DNA from: Verrucomicrobia bacterium UBA4286
GTDB lineage: Bacteria > Verrucomicrobiota > Kiritimatiellia > RFP12 > UBA1067
Reading direction: 5' to 3'
Assembly: GCA_002395905.1 (NCBI GenBank)
Contig: DGVK01000189.1
Span: forward strand, 1-15,331
DNA length: 15,331 bases
Shown here: positions 1-7,126 of the stretch, piece after piece
Layout: every line of letters begins with the position of its first letter
How positions within the stretch are numbered: position 1 is the stretch's first letter
Notes under the pieces: generated by a model
The model's database searches: none
Told to the model about the DNA's origin: nothing
What the model saw: only the letters and a program-made list of their open reading frames with translations
Program-made: the position numbers and the translations under genes

Positions 1-2
1 GG

Positions 3-56
3 ACAAAAGGCAAGTGGTACGATCACAGGGTCGTGGTCTCTTCGCCTGAGAACTGA
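3..56 (+). CDS. C-terminal tail of an upstream gene (partial)
   Basis: Frame 3 is open from the window edge to a TGA at 54-56 and reads TKGKWYDHRVVVSSPEN. The KWYD-x-x-VV pattern resembles the C-terminal ends of Bacillota surface or heme-binding proteins that accompany FecB-like genes; this is a recollection of style, not a match I could test. The stop lies 8 bases before the next start, and the Shine-Dalgarno (SD) sequence of the next gene overlaps it, which fits an operon. Frame 2 also ends nearby (TGA 47-49), so the assignment is tentative. Confidence 0.4.
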   Translation, partial: TKGKWYDHRVVVSSPEN

Positions 57-64
57 GGAAATCT

Positions 65-1651
65 ATGTCCAGAAGTACGTTCGGATATGCGGTAAAACGG
101 TGCGGGCTGTGCCTTGCGCTGATCATGCTGACCTCCTGCCTGCTGCAGGGGGTTAGTTCTATATCTGCCGCTCAGCAGCCCTCCGGCGGGCAGGGGGAGA
201 GCCGGCTGATCGATATCACTTTCGAGGGAGGGACCGGAAAGGCTTATATCCGGTCCCCGGTGGAAGTGACACAGGCGGAAGACGGGACCCTGACTGCAAG
301 ATTCGTGTGGAGCAGCAGGAATTATGACTACATGATCGTTGGCGGGGTCCGGTATGAGAATGAGAATGAAGGAGGGGACTCCACCTTCACGGTTCCCGTT
401 CCGTCCCTGGAGGAACCGCTCACTGTAATCGGAGATACCGTTGCGATGAGCACTCCCCATGAGATCGAATACGTGATCAGATGGGGGAAGGAGAACGATC
501 AGGCAGGAGAGGACCGGGGAAAGGGCGGCACGCAGGATGAAGACGGGGATATTCCTGCGGAAGGATCTTTTGACGATGGAGGAACGGTTTCGGAAACCCA
601 GGCGGCGCTAGAAGCTGCCGGCATTCCTCGGACCGGGAGCATGGAACTTCAGTATGCGGAAGGCTTCCGCGTGGAGTACTTTGACCCGTATACCCTGATC
701 TCTATAGAGAATTCAGGAGAGTATGTCCTGGTTCCCTCCGGAAGCGAGGTCCCGTCCGGCATCCCTGAGAGCGCAGTGATCATCCGGCAGCCGGTGGAGC
801 GGACTTATCTGGTCTCCACCTCGGCCATGGATCTGATCCGCTGCTGCGGCGCCCTTGACAGGATCCGCCTGTCGGGGACCAGGGAGAATGACTGGTATAT
901 CGAAGATGCGAAAAATGCCATGCAGAAGGGTGATATCATCTATGCAGGCAGATACAGAGCCCCTGATTATGAGACGATCCTCGCGGAGAGCTGCGACCTG
1001 TGTATAGAGAACACGATGATCTATCATGAACCTGCGGTGAAGGCGAAGCTGGAGGAGCTGGGGATCCCCGTGCTGGTGGAGACCTCAAGCCGTGAACCGC
1101 ATCCCCTCGGGAGGCTGGAATGGATCCGGCTGTACGGGGTGCTGTTTGACAGAGAGAAAGAGGCGGATGCATATTTTACACAGCAGCTTCAGGCTCTGCA
1201 GCCGCTGCTGGAAGAGAAGCAGGATACCGGGAAGAGCGCGGCATTCTTCCATATTACGGGAAACGGCATGATCAATGTCCGAAGGCCCGGGGATTATATC
1301 TCCAGAATGATCGAACTGGCGGGAGGACACTATGTCCCTTCGGATACAGGCGGGAATGAAAATGCGCTTTCGACCATGAACATGCAGATGGAGGACTTTT
1401 ATGCCGCCGCGGCGGAAGCGGACATCCTGCTGTATAACAGCACCATTGGGGGAGAGATCGCGTCGGTGGGTGAACTGACGCAGAGGAGCGCCCTGTTTGA
1501 GGACTTCCGGGCTGTGAAGGAAGGAAATGTTTACTGTGTTGAGCGGAACTTTTTTCAGCAGATAACCGGAATGGCAGAGTTCATGCAGGATCTGAGCGGT
1601 GTACTGAATGGTTCCGGGGACGGTTTTACCTACCTGAAGAAGCTGGAATGA
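65..1651 (+). CDS. Iron/heme-type ABC transporter substrate-binding lipoprotein with extra N-terminal beta-sandwich domain
   Basis: This 528-residue extracellular binding protein probably captures an iron complex or heme and hands it to the permease encoded just downstream. The start has a strong SD (GAGGAA at 55-60). A basic N-terminus and hydrophobic stretch lead to a lipobox-like L22-T-S-C25; a second hydrophobic stretch ending ISAAQQ could instead be a type I signal-peptidase site. Residues about 48-140 form a beta-sandwich-like domain (FEGGTGKAYI, WSSRNYDYMIVGG, MSTPHEIEY) that often precedes FecB-like domains in gut Clostridia. A Gly/Asp/Glu-rich linker (about 141-175) follows. Residues about 246-500 match the periplasmic-binding (TroA/FecB-like) fold, including RTYLVSTSAMDLI, the CDLCIEN segment and a C-terminal VKEGNVYCVER. 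The next gene begins 19 bases downstream. Ligand identity is not shown by the sequence. Confidence 0.85.
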   Translation: MSRSTFGYAVKRCGLCLALIMLTSCLLQGVSSISAAQQPSGGQGESRLIDITFEGGTGKAYIRSPVEVTQAEDGTLTARFVWSSRNYDYMIVGGVRYENENEGGDSTFTVPVPSLEEPLTVIGDTVAMSTPHEIEYVIRWGKENDQAGEDRGKGGTQDEDGDIPAEGSFDDGGTVSETQAALEAAGIPRTGSMELQYAEGFRVEYFDPYTLISIENSGEYVLVPSGSEVPSGIPESAVIIRQPVERTYLVSTSAMDLIRCCGALDRIRLSGTRENDWYIEDAKNAMQKGDIIYAGRYRAPDYETILAESCDLCIENTMIYHEPAVKAKLEELGIPVLVETSSREPHPLGRLEWIRLYGVLFDREKEADAYFTQQLQALQPLLEEKQDTGKSAAFFHITGNGMINVRRPGDYISRMIELAGGHYVPSDTGGNENALSTMNMQMEDFYAAAAEADILLYNSTIGGEIASVGELTQRSALFEDFRAVKEGNVYCVERNFFQQITGMAEFMQDLSGVLNGSGDGFTYLKKLE

Positions 1652-1670
1652 CTCCGACGGAACGGAAGCT

Positions 1671-2681
1671 ATGAGAAAGAAACGGTATGCATTGTTTTTC
1701 AGCTTAATCATCGTCCTGATCCTGCTTCTGGCATGGATGAACATCGTGCTTGGAAGCGTGGACCTGTCCCCCGCCGAGATCGTCGGGATCCTGGCCGGTG
1801 ACCGGAGCGACGTGATGCACGCGAACATCATCTGCGGGATCCGCCTGCCCAGGATGGCGGGGGCATTCCTGCTGGGCGGAGCGCTTGCGCTCTCCGGTTA
1901 TCTGCTGCAGACGTTCTTCGGCAATCCGATCGTCGGGCCGTTTGTCCTGGGAATCTCCTCCGGGGCAAAGCTGACGGTGGCCCTGACCATGATTTTTTTC
2001 CTGTCCCGGGGAAGGGCGATCGGGCTGTACGCGATGGTCGGCGCGGCGTTTGCCGGTTCGCTCATTGCCATGGGATTCGTCCTGCTGATCTCTGTGAAGG
2101 TCCGGAGCATGAGCATCCTGGTGGTCTGCGGGATCATGATCGGATATATCTGTTCAGCGATTACCGATTTTGTGGTGACCTTTGCGGACGATTCCAACAT
2201 CGTGAATCTCCACAACTGGTCGATGGGAAGCCTGTCGGGAATGAACCGGGAGGAACTTCAGATCATAGCGGTTATCGTGGCGCTCTGCCTGCTGCTGGCA
2301 GGATGCATGGTGAAACCGATCGGGGCGTACAGACTGGGAGAGGAATACGCCAGGAGCGCCGGTGTCAATATCCTCCGCCTCCGGGTACTGCTGATACTGG
2401 TCTCCAGCCTGCTTGCGGCCTGTGTGACCGCTTTCGCGGGACCGATCTCATTTATAGGCATCACGGTCCCGCATCTGGTCAGGTCGTGCCTGAAGACAGA
2501 TGCCCCGAAGGTGATGATCCCCGCCTGTTTCCTGGGCGGATCGGCTGTGACGCTCCTGTGCGACGCGGTTGCCAGGACGGTATTCGCGCCGACGGAAGTG
2601 AGCATCAGTTCAGTTACGGCAGTGCTTCTGGTACCGGTCGTCATCTATATGATGATCCGCAGGAATACCCGGGAGCCGTGA
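1671..2681 (+). CDS. FecCD-family iron-complex ABC transporter permease
   Basis: This 336-residue multi-pass inner membrane protein is the transmembrane subunit of an iron-siderophore, heme or cobalamin importer. It has the family's usual length and about nine to ten hydrophobic segments. Hallmarks are the early IRLPRMAGAFLLGGALALSG segment, LQTFFGNPIVGPFVLGISSGA, and the conserved AGPISFIGITVPHLVR coupling region at residues 256-271. The C-terminus MIRRNTREP is typical. It follows the binding protein by 19 bases with a weak SD-like GGAACGGAAG upstream of the ATG. The expected third partner, a FecE-type ATPase, begins at 2796 but is only represented by its first 40-odd codons before the sequence switches to another family. 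Arginine is often AGG or AGA here, unlike the CGC-rich genes to the right. Confidence 0.92.
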   Translation: MRKKRYALFFSLIIVLILLLAWMNIVLGSVDLSPAEIVGILAGDRSDVMHANIICGIRLPRMAGAFLLGGALALSGYLLQTFFGNPIVGPFVLGISSGAKLTVALTMIFFLSRGRAIGLYAMVGAAFAGSLIAMGFVLLISVKVRSMSILVVCGIMIGYICSAITDFVVTFADDSNIVNLHNWSMGSLSGMNREELQIIAVIVALCLLLAGCMVKPIGAYRLGEEYARSAGVNILRLRVLLILVSSLLAACVTAFAGPISFIGITVPHLVRSCLKTDAPKVMIPACFLGGSAVTLLCDAVARTVFAPTEVSISSVTAVLLVPVVIYMMIRRNTREP

Positions 2682-2690
2682 TGCGCGGGT

Positions 2691-2777
2691 CTGCCGCCGG
2701 CAGGCCTGCCATGCAGAGAGATGTTCAAGTACGCCGCCGGCGTACCTGCGCCAGACCGCGCGGCCGCTTCAGCGGCC
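2691..2777. repeat. Cluster of GC-rich inverted repeats between permease and ATPase genes
   Basis: The 114-base spacer holds closely packed perfect inverted repeats. They are CTGCC-GCC-GGCAG (2691-2703), the palindrome GGCAGGCCTGCC (2699-2710, overlapping the first), GTACGCC-GCC-GGCGTAC (2729-2745) and GGCCGC-TTCA-GCGGCC (2762-2777). The first and third share the core GCCGCCGGC. None is followed by a T-run, so they are not classical terminators. They could be a REP-like element, an mRNA-stabilising structure or a translational attenuator for the ATPase gene. Confidence 0.6.
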
Positions 2778-2795
2778 TTCCACTGAGGTTGTACT

Positions 2796-4766
2796 ATGGC
2801 AGATCAGAGAGGAATCAGGACAGAACATCTGAATATCGGCTACAGAGACGACCTGATTCGGGATATCTGCCTGGAAGTGAGGCCGGGGCGCATCGTGACT
2901 CTGATCGGGCCGAACGGAAGCGGCAAATCCACCCTCTTCAAGATAGTGCTCGGCGAGATGTCGACCGACTCCGGCGAACTGATAATCGAGAACAATCCGC
3001 GAATCGGCTGGACGCGTCAGAACCCGGAGCCGGAGAGCGACGACGAGACGCTGCTGGAGTATTCCGTGCGCGGCGTGCCGGGCCTCGCCGAGATGGAGGC
3101 CGAGATGCGCGAGCTTGAGGCGGATCTCGCCGACCCGCAGAAGATGAAGCGCTACGGCGAGCTGCAGACGACGTTCGAGCACCTTGGCGGATACGACCTT
3201 GAGACGCGCGTGAAAGTCGCTCTCGGAGGTCTCGGCTTTTCGACCGAGGAGTTCACGAAGCCGTTCAAGTCGTTCTCCGGCGGATGGCGCATGAGGGCCG
3301 AGCTCTCGCGCGTCCTCGCCTCCAGGCCCGACCTTCTTCTTCTCGACGAACCGTCCAACTACCTCGACCTGCCCGCCGTGGACTGGCTGCAGAAGTTCCT
3401 GAAGGCGTACGACGGGACGTTGATGCTCATCTCCCACGACCGCTATCTCCTGCGCACGCTCACAAGCATAATCGTCGAGGTGGATGCGGGGACCGCGACG
3501 CGCTACGAAGGCGGCCTCGACTGGTACATGCGCGAAAGGGAGGTGCGCTACGAGCATCTCAAGGCCGCGAAGGAGAACCAGGACCACCACCGCGAGCAGC
3601 TCCAGCGGTTCGTGGACCGCTTCCGCGCGCAGGCGACGAAGGCCGCGCAGGCGCAGAGCCGCCAGAAGCTCATAGACAAGATCGACGAGGAGCGGATAGT
3701 GCTGCCGAAGCGCTACACGCAGTCGGGCAGGCTGCGCCTCGCCGAACCGCCGCCGAGCGGGATAGAGATGTTCCGCTGCGAGAACCTGGAGTTCTCCTAC
3801 GACGGGCGGAAGAAGGTCCTCGACGGCATCTCCTTCAACATCGCGCGCGGCGACAAGGTGGCGCTTATCGGCTACAACGGCCTCGGCAAAACGACGCTCA
3901 TGCGCATCATCGCCGGAACGCGCGAGCCGACCGGCGGCAGGGCGGTGCTGGGCCACAACGTGGTTCCCGGCTACCTGAGCCAGGAGTTCGCCGAGACCAT
4001 TCCGCCGGACGTCAGCGTGTACCGCAACGCGAAGAACGCGTGGGATGCGCACGGCGGCGGGCCGGAGAAGAACTTTCGCAACCAGCTCGGGGCGTTCGGC
4101 TTCGACGAGAACGACATCGAAAAACCGGCGGGCGTCCTCTCCGGCGGCGAGAAGATACGCCTGGCGTTTCTGCGGCTCTTCTTGAGCGCGCCGAACTTTC
4201 TGCTTCTCGACGAACCCACGACCCATCTCGACCTCGACGGACGCCGCCTTCTGCAGGAGGCGCTTCAGAAATACAAGGGGACGATACTCCTCGTCTCGCA
4301 CGACATCGACTTCGTGAGGGCCGTGGCGACGAGCGTTCTCGAAATCACCCACGAGGGGCTGAGGCAGTTTCCGGGCGGCTACGACTATTACTGCGAAAAG
4401 CGCGACGAAGGGAGAAGGGCGGCCGCGCCCGCGAAGAGGCAGGACGCCGAACCGGCGGCGTCCGCAACGCGCGCGCCGACCTCGAAGGAGCTGCGCCAGC
4501 AGCGTGCCGCCGAGCGCGCGAAGATCGCGCCGAAGCTCAAGGAGCTGAAGTCGCGCGTCGAGAAGGCCGAGAAGAAGGTGGACGAGCTGCAGGCCGCGCT
4601 TGACGCCGCGTCGGAGGAGCTGTTCAACCCGCGGCCCGACACGAATTTCGAGGAGGCGAACCGCAAGGTGCGCACGCTTCAGTTCGAGATAGACCGCTAC
4701 ACAGCCGAATGGGAGGCCGCCGCTACCGAGCTTGAAGAGCTCGCGTCCGGCGCGTCGCAGACATGA
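2796..4766 (+). CDS. ABC-F ATPase whose N-terminus is FecE-like (in-frame chimera)
   Basis: The 656-residue product is mainly an ABC-F protein, a soluble tandem ATPase of the family that acts on ribosomes. The first half has Walker A GPNGSGKST (38-46), signature SGGWRMR (161-167) and Walker B with DEPSNYLD (184-191). The linker, about 230-300, contains the ABC-F hallmark FVDRFRAQATKAAQAQSR. The second half has Walker A GYNGLGKTT (359-367), signature SGGEK (449-453) and DEPTTHLD (472-479). A Lys/Glu-rich coiled coil fills about 565-650. Residues 1-37 instead resemble a FecE transporter ATPase (TEHLNIGYRDDLIRDICLEV, then RPGRIVTLIG), matching the upstream permease. The start has a GAGG SD at 2785-2788, but it belongs to the left-hand operon; the true ABC-F start is probably missing. 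The 3' end overlaps the next gene by ATGA. The first switch motif is SNYLD rather than the usual TNHLD. Confidence 0.85.
   Translation: MADQRGIRTEHLNIGYRDDLIRDICLEVRPGRIVTLIGPNGSGKSTLFKIVLGEMSTDSGELIIENNPRIGWTRQNPEPESDDETLLEYSVRGVPGLAEMEAEMRELEADLADPQKMKRYGELQTTFEHLGGYDLETRVKVALGGLGFSTEEFTKPFKSFSGGWRMRAELSRVLASRPDLLLLDEPSNYLDLPAVDWLQKFLKAYDGTLMLISHDRYLLRTLTSIIVEVDAGTATRYEGGLDWYMREREVRYEHLKAAKENQDHHREQLQRFVDRFRAQATKAAQAQSRQKLIDKIDEERIVLPKRYTQSGRLRLAEPPPSGIEMFRCENLEFSYDGRKKVLDGISFNIARGDKVALIGYNGLGKTTLMRIIAGTREPTGGRAVLGHNVVPGYLSQEFAETIPPDVSVYRNAKNAWDAHGGGPEKNFRNQLGAFGFDENDIEKPAGVLSGGEKIRLAFLRLFLSAPNFLLLDEPTTHLDLDGRRLLQEALQKYKGTILLVSHDIDFVRAVATSVLEITHEGLRQFPGGYDYYCEKRDEGRRAAAPAKRQDAEPAASATRAPTSKELRQQRAAERAKIAPKLKELKSRVEKAEKKVDELQAALDAASEELFNPRPDTNFEEANRKVRTLQFEIDRYTAEWEAAATELEELASGASQT
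2903..2936. other. Junction between Bacillota-like and Kiritimatiellae-like sequence, in Walker A codons
   Basis: Upstream of this interval the encoded protein fits FecE and the operon logic fits a binding protein, permease and ATPase order. Immediately downstream (FKIVLGEMSTDSGELII) it fits ABC-F and codon use changes to CGC/CGT arginine and ATA isoleucine. The Walker A codons at 2907-2933 are conserved in both families and could provide the shared k-mer for a mis-join. The exact crossover base cannot be placed within the shared motif. Confidence 0.75.
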
Positions 4767-5875
4767 AAGCGTCCTGCGCCAAACGCCTGCCGTTCGCGGT
4801 GAACAAGAATCTGGCCGTAAACCTTTCGGACCAGGTTGCGGACGGTCTGCGCAGCGCGATACTCTCGGGGTATTACAAGAAGGGCGAAATGCTGCCGAAG
4901 CTCTCCGACATGGCGAGTGCGCTCGGCGTGAGCATGCGCATTCCGCGCGAGGCCGTGGCGAAGCTCGCGGCGGAGAATCTCGTGAGTCCGCGCCAGAGGC
5001 TCGGCTGCGTGGTCCTGGGGCGGCGCGAAGCGTACTGGCGCGGACAGGTCCTGGCGATAGCGCCCGTCGCCTGCGAAGGCGCCTACTTCGCTACGATGCT
5101 TTTCGGGGAGATGCGGCGCAGGCTGGTCCGGGCGGGATATCTTTTCTCTCTGTTCACGCTCGACCGCGACGCGAACGGCCGGTGGAATTTCACGGGGCTC
5201 GACCTCATGCTCCAGCAGAAGCAGACGTTCGCAGTGCCGTTGTACTGTCCGAAACAGGTTTTCGACCGCCTCGACCGTGCGGGGACGCCCTGGTCGACGA
5301 TACTGTATTCGGAGGATTTCCTGCCGCACGGTTCGGTCGGATACCTCGGCGACATGGCGGAGTTCCTCAGGCGGTGCGCGGCGAAGAACGTGCGCCGCGT
5401 GCTGCTCGTCGGCTGCGATTTCAGGGAGGCCTACGACGGCATAAGCCGCACTCTCAAGGACGCAGGGCTGGAGGTGGAGGAATGTTTCTTCAGCAAGGCG
5501 CAGTGCGGCGGCTACTCCTACGGATATCTCGAACGGATACAGCGTCTCGGCATGAAAGCCGCGCTCAAGCGTTTCTGCTGCGAGCGCGCGACCTGGCCGG
5601 ACCTTGTTCTGTGGCTTGACGATTTTCTTGCCGTCGGCGGTCTGGCGGGGCTTCAGGAGCTTGGCGTCCGCGCGCCCGACGACGTGTATGCCGTAACGCT
5701 CGCCAACAAGGGGTTTGTGCCGGCATATCCGCGCTCGCTCGCGCGTTTCGAGTTCGATCCTGTCGCGACGGGCGCGAAGGCGGCCGAGGTGATTCTAGGA
5801 CATATTGCCGGGAAGCCCGCGGAGCTGTTCGGCTTCATCCAGCAGTACAAGCCCGGCGAGACATTCCCCGACTAG
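4763..5875 (+). CDS. GntR-type winged-helix regulator with LacI-like sensor domain
   Basis: A 370-residue cytoplasmic transcription factor. Residues about 15-86 form a GntR winged helix: LSDQVADGLRSAILSGYYKKG, MLPKLSDMASALGVS, a recognition helix IPREAVAKLAAENLV and a wing RQRLGCVVLG. The rest resembles the periplasmic-binding fold used by LacI/GalR regulators; PDLVLWLDDFLAVGGLAGLQ followed by ELGVRAPDDVYAVTLAN corresponds to the end of that domain. A sugar effector is likely by family but not shown. The ATG overlaps the ABC-F stop (ATGA) and no SD is visible, so translation is probably coupled. The gene ends tail-to-tail with the XylR-type gene, sharing the CTAG bases as both stop codons. 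Whether it controls the glycoside hydrolase cluster is unknown. Confidence 0.83.
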   Translation: MKASCAKRLPFAVNKNLAVNLSDQVADGLRSAILSGYYKKGEMLPKLSDMASALGVSMRIPREAVAKLAAENLVSPRQRLGCVVLGRREAYWRGQVLAIAPVACEGAYFATMLFGEMRRRLVRAGYLFSLFTLDRDANGRWNFTGLDLMLQQKQTFAVPLYCPKQVFDRLDRAGTPWSTILYSEDFLPHGSVGYLGDMAEFLRRCAAKNVRRVLLVGCDFREAYDGISRTLKDAGLEVEECFFSKAQCGGYSYGYLERIQRLGMKAALKRFCCERATWPDLVLWLDDFLAVGGLAGLQELGVRAPDDVYAVTLANKGFVPAYPRSLARFEFDPVATGAKAAEVILGHIAGKPAELFGFIQQYKPGETFPD

Positions 5876-7041
5876 TCAAGAGCCGATGCACGCCACGTGC
5901 GCATTGTGGTGCCGAATTGCGCGCGGAAAGCGTTTCGCAATGTTCCGGGCGAGCCGTAGCCGCATTCGGCGGCGATGTCCTCTTCGCTTTTCGCCGTGCG
6001 CTTGAGAAGGTCAAGCACCTTCGTCATTCTTACTTCGCCCATCTCGTGTATCACGGACCTTCCGAGCACGTCCTTGAAGTCCTTTTCGAGAAGCCGCGCC
6101 GAGCAGCCGATCTTCTGTGCGATGGCCGCGACGGTCAACCGGGATCTGATTTCGCCGCGTATCAGTTTCATCGCCCTTGCGACCCTGTTCGCCGCGCCGG
6201 ACGTATCCGAAGTAGAAAGGCGCTCGACGATCTCTGCTATTCCGAAGAGGTTCGTGCGCGAGTATGATCTCCCCTCGATAATCGCGTCAAGCGTCTGTGC
6301 GGCGAGGAAGCCACCGCCTTCGAAGTCGGGGGAGATCGAGGAAAGTGTCGGTATCGCGTATTCGCAGAAGTACGTTTCGTTGTCAACGCCCAGAACCTGC
6401 ACCTGCGCCGGCACCTTGATTTCGGCTTCACGGCATGTGTCGAGGACAAACCGTGCGAGTGAATCGTATGCGGCGAAGATGCCGCATGGTTTGGGAAGGG
6501 ATTTTATCCATCGCAGCACCTCGCTGCGTTCTTTCGTCCATGACATGGGCGATTTGCCGGTCGGCAGGTACACCGACACTTCATGCCCGGTTCTGCTTAC
6601 GGCTTCCTTGAAGCTGGCAAGACGGGCTTTTTGCCAATAGACTGTTTTGCCGGTGCCGAAGAATGCGAAATGCGCAAGATTGTTCTTCGCAAGGCACTTG
6701 GCCGCCGCCTTGCCGATGGCCTGGTCGTCTGCGTAGATCGAGGCGGACGGCGCTTTCATGCGGCTGTAGGGCACTATGCATGTGAACACTGTCGGGATGT
6801 TCAGGCGCATTCCGGCAGGCACGGGGTTCACGGGCTCGTTCGAAGAGTAGCCGGTGATGATGCCGTCCGGGCGGCTGAACGGCCGTGCGTCATCGCGGTC
6901 AAAAGGATGCCCGCCGTGGACGAATACATTCCAGCCGCGTTTCGACGCCGCATATCGCAGAACGCCCGCGATGATGTCTCGCGCAGCCTTCACGCCGATG
7001 CTTTCCGCAACGAGGATGTTCACGCTCTTTTTCCTGTTCAT
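5872..7041 (-). CDS. XylR-type transcriptional regulator (LacI-like sensor plus AraC DNA-binding domain)
   Basis: A 389-residue regulator with the domain order of E. coli XylR. Residues about 5-270 form a LacI/GalR-like sugar-sensing domain, including KSVNILVAES near the start, the inter-lobe segment PCGIFAAYDSLARFVLDTC, and the strongly XylR-like VLGVDNETYFCEYAIPTLSSI. Residues about 285-389 are an AraC double helix-turn-helix (LTVAAIAQKIGCSARLLEKD, then EDIAAECGYGSPGTLRNAFR). Proteins of this type usually activate sugar-use genes when a monosaccharide is bound. The gene diverges from the secreted beta-repeat/glycosidase cluster, the usual position for its target. Its promoter (-10 at 7050-7055) lies only 8 bases before the ATG at 7041, so the message is probably leaderless. 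Its stop codon shares CTAG with the convergent GntR-type gene. Confidence 0.88.
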   Translation of the reverse strand: MNRKKSVNILVAESIGVKAARDIIAGVLRYAASKRGWNVFVHGGHPFDRDDARPFSRPDGIITGYSSNEPVNPVPAGMRLNIPTVFTCIVPYSRMKAPSASIYADDQAIGKAAAKCLAKNNLAHFAFFGTGKTVYWQKARLASFKEAVSRTGHEVSVYLPTGKSPMSWTKERSEVLRWIKSLPKPCGIFAAYDSLARFVLDTCREAEIKVPAQVQVLGVDNETYFCEYAIPTLSSISPDFEGGGFLAAQTLDAIIEGRSYSRTNLFGIAEIVERLSTSDTSGAANRVARAMKLIRGEIRSRLTVAAIAQKIGCSARLLEKDFKDVLGRSVIHEMGEVRMTKVLDLLKRTAKSEEDIAAECGYGSPGTLRNAFRAQFGTTMRTWRASALD

Positions 7042-7048
7042 GGTGTTG

Positions 7049-7060
7049 CATTATAGCAAA
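7049..7060 (-). promoter_or_regulatory. Extended -10 promoter of the XylR-type gene
   Basis: On the minus strand the bases read TTTGCTATAATG, a perfect extended -10 element (TG-n-TATAAT). The TATAAT ends 8 bases before the start codon at 7041, which places transcription initiation at or next to the ATG. No good -35 is seen at 17 bases; TTGCAC lies 20 bases upstream. The 12-mer is repeated in inverted orientation at 7109-7120. Confidence 0.75.
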
Positions 7061-7108
7061 TCCTGTTCGTATTGTGTGCAAAAATTATTCGTCTTTTGTG
7101 CGGCGCGG

Positions 7109-7120
7109 TTTGCTATAATG
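7109..7120 (+). promoter_or_regulatory. Extended -10 promoter of the rightward surface-protein/glycosidase cluster
   Basis: TTTGCTATAATG on the plus strand is identical to the divergent promoter at 7049-7060, making a 12-bp perfect inverted repeat with a 48-bp centre. Initiation is expected at about 7126. That gives either a leaderless message starting at the GTG at 7127 or a leader of about 230 bases for the gene at 7356. The 48-bp centre contains the small symmetric element CAAAA-n10-TTTTG, a possible regulator site. Confidence 0.75.
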
Positions 7121-7126
7121 TAAAGC

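Noticed and set aside
2303..3118. Plus-strand frame of 271 codons crossing from the permease gene into the ABC gene
   Set aside because: It is an out-of-frame Arg/Gly-rich shadow overlapping two genes with clear family motifs. The ATG at 2681 that overlaps the permease stop falls in this frame and leads to no recognisable ATPase.
2769..4352. Long minus-strand frame of 527 codons opposite the ABC-F gene
   Set aside because: It is an antisense shadow of a GC-rich gene. The product is a low-information Arg/Val/Leu/Ala string with no motif, whereas the plus strand has full ABC-F motifs.
7072..7100. TTGTG direct repeats and CAAAA/TTTTG half-sites as a defined XylR operator
   Set aside because: The shared words are only 5 bases long and the spacing (24) does not clearly match a known XylR site, so this is not listed as a feature.
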